Shown here piece by piece: positions 61,452-64,000 of a stretch of 64,000 nt of DNA; positions within the stretch are counted from its first letter, which is position 1, and every line of letters begins with the position of its first letter. The DNA lies in the NCBI RefSeq assembly GCF_037204085.1, contig NZ_JBBCBW010000005.1:186001-250000 (forward strand), written 5' to 3'. Origin of the DNA: Variovorax sp037204085 (GTDB lineage: Bacteria; Pseudomonadota; Gammaproteobacteria; Burkholderiales; Burkholderiaceae_C). The notes beneath the pieces are model-generated. The model saw only the letters and a list, made by a program, of their open reading frames with translations, searched no databases and had not been told where the DNA came from. Both the position numbers and the translations under genes were made by a program.

Positions 61452-61496
61452 GTTCACCCTAATGTCTCCGGCGAGTGAACTGTGCGAAAAATCGCA
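61452..61496. promoter_or_regulatory. Two inverted repeats upstream of the tct genes
   Basis: GTTCAC (61452-61457) and GTGAAC (61475-61480) pair across 17 bp, and TGCGA-AAAA-TCGCA (61483-61496) follows. Both lie 50-90 bp before tctC, suitable for a regulator such as a TctD-type protein. Binding is inferred; the remaining 61420-61544 shows no gene. Confidence 0.35.
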
Positions 61497-61544
61497 TGGC
61501 CATTCAAACGTCATACCAATGACCTTCGCCAGGAGACAACAACC

Positions 61545-62567
61545 ATGCGTGTCAGTTTGCCCCGTGTCAGTTCCTCCCGTGTGTTTTCGCGACGCTCTTT
61601 CGTTGCCCATGCCGCGGGTGTCGCGGCCGGGCTCGCCATGTTTGCAGCGGCGGCTCCCGCGGCTGCGCAGGCGTATCCGAGCCGCCCGGTCACGCTGATC
61701 GTTCCCTGGGGAGCGGGCGGTGGCACCGATGCCACGGCGCGCATCATTGCAAGCCTGCTCGAAAAAGAACTGGGCCAACCGTTCACCGTGGTGAACCGCA
61801 CCGGGGGCAACGGCGTGGTGGGCCATTCCGCCATTGCCGCCGCGCCGCCCGACGGCTACACCATCGGCATGGCCACGGTCGAAATCGGCATGATGCATTG
61901 GCAGGGGCTCACGCAACTGACCAGCACGTCGTACACCCCCATCGGCCTTGCCAACCTCGACCCCGCCGGCATCCAGGTGCGCGCCGATGCACCCTACAAG
62001 ACCGTGGCCGAACTGCTCGCGGCCATCAAGGCCAGCCCCGGCAAGCTGAAGGCCTCGGGCACGGGACAGGGCGGCATCTGGCACCTGGCCATTGCCGGCC
62101 TCTTGCGCGACCAGAAGATCGATCCCGCGGCCGTGCCGTGGGTGCCGAGCAACGGCGCCGCGCCGGGGCTGCAGGACGTGGTGGCCGGTGGCGTCGACAT
62201 CGCACCGGTCTCGCTGCCAGAGGCGCGCTCGCTCATCGATGCGGGCAAGGTCAAGAGCCTTGCGATCATGAGCGACAAGCCTTCGGCGCTGTACCCCAAT
62301 GTGCCCACGCTCAAAGCCTCCATAGGCAGCGACTGGTCGATGGCCGCCTGGCGCGGCATCGTCGCCCCCAAGGGCCTCCCGGCCGACGTGCGCGACAAGC
62401 TTGCTGGCGCGCTCAAGAAAGTGGTGGCGAGAAAGGAGTACACCGACTTCATGGCTTCGCGCGGCTTTGGCGTGATCTATGCGGGCCCGGACGACTTCGC
62501 CGCCTACATGGCCAAGTCCGACGCCGAGCTCGGCGCAACCATGAAGGCCGTGGGTATCGTCAAGTGA
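61545..62567 (+). CDS. tctC: Tripartite tricarboxylate transporter substrate-binding protein (TctC/Bug)
   Basis: A 340-residue periplasmic binding protein of the Bug family. The leader has SRRSF at about 16-20 followed by a hydrophobic Ala-rich stretch, so it looks like a Tat-type signal. The mature part opens YPSRPVTLIVPWGAGGGTDATARI, the signature of the family; GATMKAVG ends it. It captures carboxylates for TctAB. ATG 61545 has AGGAGA upstream; the ATG at 61482 gives a longer leader without a ribosome site. Confidence 0.92.
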   Translation: MRVSLPRVSSSRVFSRRSFVAHAAGVAAGLAMFAAAAPAAAQAYPSRPVTLIVPWGAGGGTDATARIIASLLEKELGQPFTVVNRTGGNGVVGHSAIAAAPPDGYTIGMATVEIGMMHWQGLTQLTSTSYTPIGLANLDPAGIQVRADAPYKTVAELLAAIKASPGKLKASGTGQGGIWHLAIAGLLRDQKIDPAAVPWVPSNGAAPGLQDVVAGGVDIAPVSLPEARSLIDAGKVKSLAIMSDKPSALYPNVPTLKASIGSDWSMAAWRGIVAPKGLPADVRDKLAGALKKVVARKEYTDFMASRGFGVIYAGPDDFAAYMAKSDAELGATMKAVGIVK

Positions 62568-62610
62568 GCGCCGCGCGGCGTGCGTGCGCGCCCCGCGAAG
62601 GGGCTGCGCA

Positions 62611-63084
62611 ATGAAGTTCAACGACGCGGTCTTCGGGCTGATCCTGCTGGTGCTCGGCGCGCTGGTGCTGGCCGTGGTGCGCAGCTATCCCGGCATACCG
62701 GGCCAGCAGGTCGGGCCGGCGCTTTTCCCGGGGCTGATTGCCATCGGGCTGTGCATCTGCGGCTTCATGCTGCTGGTCAAGGGCTGGCGAGAGCGGCATG
62801 CCGCGCCCTGGATGCGGCTTGGCGCCTGGGCTGCTTCGCCGCGCCATGTGCTGGCCGCCGCGCTGGTGATTGGCGCGGTGCTGTTCTACATCGTCGCTTC
62901 GGGGCGGCTCGGCTTCTTGCCGACCGCGGCAATCTCGCTGCTGGCGCTGATGCTTGCCATGCGCGTGCGGCCGGGCCGCGCGGTGCTGATTGCGCTGATT
63001 GCCTCGCTGCTCATCCATGCGGCGTTCTACAAGCTGTTGCGCGTTCCTCTTCCCTGGGGTGTGCTGACACCCATTGCCTGGTAA
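62611..63084 (+). CDS. tctB: Tripartite tricarboxylate transporter small membrane subunit TctB
   Basis: A 157-residue membrane protein with four hydrophobic segments (AVFGLILLVLGALVLAVV, LIAIGLCICGFMLLV, VLAAALVIGAVLFYIVA and AISLLALMLAM/VLIALIASLLIHAAF), plus the periplasmic GIPGQQVGPALFPGLIA typical of TctB. ATG 62611 follows GAAGGGG; GTG 62584 is a possible longer start. It pairs with TctA 15 bp downstream. Confidence 0.88.
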   Translation: MKFNDAVFGLILLVLGALVLAVVRSYPGIPGQQVGPALFPGLIAIGLCICGFMLLVKGWRERHAAPWMRLGAWAASPRHVLAAALVIGAVLFYIVASGRLGFLPTAAISLLALMLAMRVRPGRAVLIALIASLLIHAAFYKLLRVPLPWGVLTPIAW

Positions 63085-63099
63085 CCGGGGCCTCCACTC

Positions 63100-64000
63100 A
63101 TGTCGGCAGCACTCTTGCAGGCTTTCTCGATGGTCTTCGAGCCCTACACCATCCTTGTGATGGTGCTGGCCTCGCTCTATGGCCTGTTCGTCGGCGCGGT
63201 ACCGGGGTTGTCGGCCACCATGGCGGTTGCGCTGCTGGTGCCGGTCACTTTTTTCATGCCGCCCATTCCCGCCATCGCGGCGATGGTAACGGCCACCGCC
63301 ATGGCCATCTTCTCGGGCGACATTCCCGGCTGCCTGCTGCGCATTCCGGGCACGCCTGCATCGGCCGCCTATACCGACGAGGCCTTTGCAATGACGCGCA
63401 AGGGCATGGCCGAAACCGCGCTCGGCGCGGGGCTGGTGTTCTCCGCCGTGGGCGGGCTTTTCGGCACCGTGGTGCTCATCGTGGCGGCGCCGGCGCTGGC
63501 CGACTTTGCGCTCAACTTCAGTTCCTTCGAGTACTTCTGGCTGGTGCTGCTGGGCCTGACCTGCGCGGTGTTCATTACGTCGGACCGGCCGCTCAAAGGC
63601 ATGGTCACGCTGCTGCTCGGCCTGCTGGTGGCGTGCGTGGGGCTTGGCAACCCGGCGGGCTTTCCGCGCTTCACCTTCGGCAATGCCGAGATGACGGGCG
63701 GCATCGGCATGATCCCGATGATGATCGGCATGTTCGCGGTCTCGGAGGTGATCCGCTTCGCGGTCGATACGCTGCCGCCAGGCGAGATCGTGGTCGAGAA
63801 AGTGGGCCGCGTGCTCTCGGGCCAATGGGCGCTGGCTAAAAAGTACCCCGTGCAGATATTGCGCGGCAGTGTGCTGGGCACGGCAGTGGGGGCGCTGCCG
63901 GGCGCAGGCGCCGACATCGCGGCATGGATGTCGTACGCCATGAGCAAGAAATTCTCGAAGGAGCCCGAGAAGTTCGGCACGGGCCATGTCGAAGGCATTG
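63100..64000 (+). CDS. tctA: Tripartite tricarboxylate transporter large membrane subunit TctA (3' end outside window)
   Basis: The first 300 codons of a polytopic TctA-family permease, cut by the window end. The family motifs are FVGAVPGLSATMAVALLVPVTFFMPPIPAIAAMVTATAMAIFSGDIPGCLLRIPGTPASAA near the N-terminus and VGALPGAGADIAAWMSYAMSKKFSKEPEKFG later, the hallmark repeated P-G-x-G segment. ATG 63100 is 15 bp after tctB. With TctC and TctB it forms the complete transporter. Confidence 0.93.
   Translation, partial: MSAALLQAFSMVFEPYTILVMVLASLYGLFVGAVPGLSATMAVALLVPVTFFMPPIPAIAAMVTATAMAIFSGDIPGCLLRIPGTPASAAYTDEAFAMTRKGMAETALGAGLVFSAVGGLFGTVVLIVAAPALADFALNFSSFEYFWLVLLGLTCAVFITSDRPLKGMVTLLLGLLVACVGLGNPAGFPRFTFGNAEMTGGIGMIPMMIGMFAVSEVIRFAVDTLPPGEIVVEKVGRVLSGQWALAKKYPVQILRGSVLGTAVGALPGAGADIAAWMSYAMSKKFSKEPEKFGTGHVEGI

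Overview
The window is GC-rich, densely packed bacterial chromosome. It looks like a member of the family Comamonadaceae (Betaproteobacteria, Burkholderiales), and I would guess Variovorax or a close relative. The reasons are gene order (ispG-hisS-yfgM-bamB-der-hfq-hflX-hflK-hflC-hisZ-purA; sucA-sucB-lpd-zapE), a proteasome-like Ntn hydrolase of the betaproteobacterial type, Bug/TctC transport genes, and interspersed repeats of a kind I associate with Comamonadaceae. This is inference from protein character; no search was run. I saw no rRNA, tRNA, CRISPR array, insertion sequence or prophage. No stretch above about 300 bases lacks a gene.

Layout. 1-1249: N-terminal part of a PAS-containing membrane sensor (minus strand, cut by the window edge). 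1466-8328: pyruvate dehydrogenase operon aceE-aceF-[proteasome-like hydrolase]-lpd, with 4-nt ATGA overlaps on both sides of the hydrolase, closed by a bidirectional terminator. 8418-13938: single genes (NlpC/P60 peptidase, PQQ-type sugar dehydrogenase, lipoprotein esterase, isochorismatase-like hydrolase, propionyl-CoA synthetase prpE). 14117-21531: 2-oxoglutarate dehydrogenase operon sucA-sucB-lpd followed by zapE and a secreted coiled-coil protein. 21569-24712: PP2C phosphatase, a YdcH-like small protein and a DinG-type helicase. 24790-30084: bamD, rluD, scpB, rluB and ndk. 30106-46243: a long housekeeping run, rlmN-pilW-rodZ-ispG-hisS-yfgM-bamB-der-hfq-hflX-hflK-hflC-DUF2065-hisZ-purA-phosphoribosyltransferase. 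46423-64000: a more accessory-like section with a hemerythrin-like protein, VOC protein, metC-type lyase, tesA/ybbA pair, rlmB, XRE-cupin regulator with GNAT acetyltransferase, aldo/keto reductase, split chromate transporter, YihY, DUF924, CHRD lipoprotein, patatin, 3-hydroxybutyrate dehydrogenase and the start of a tripartite tricarboxylate transporter (tctC-tctB-tctA).

How it fits together. The core is central carbon metabolism: two 2-oxoacid dehydrogenase complexes, propionate activation, and 3-hydroxybutyrate oxidation next to a patatin hydrolase. The rest is envelope assembly (bamB, bamD, rodZ, pilW), ribosome and rRNA modification (rluB, rluD, rlmN, rlmB, der, hflX) and RNA regulation (hfq).

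Most unusual points: the proteasome-like hydrolase locked into the PDH operon; a paired palindromic repeat translated inside the aceF linker; a second repeat that forms a 28-codon ORF joining the two halves of a split chromate transporter through two ATGA overlaps; an apparently leaderless NlpC/P60 gene; and a nested two-stem hairpin downstream of a 56-residue membrane protein.
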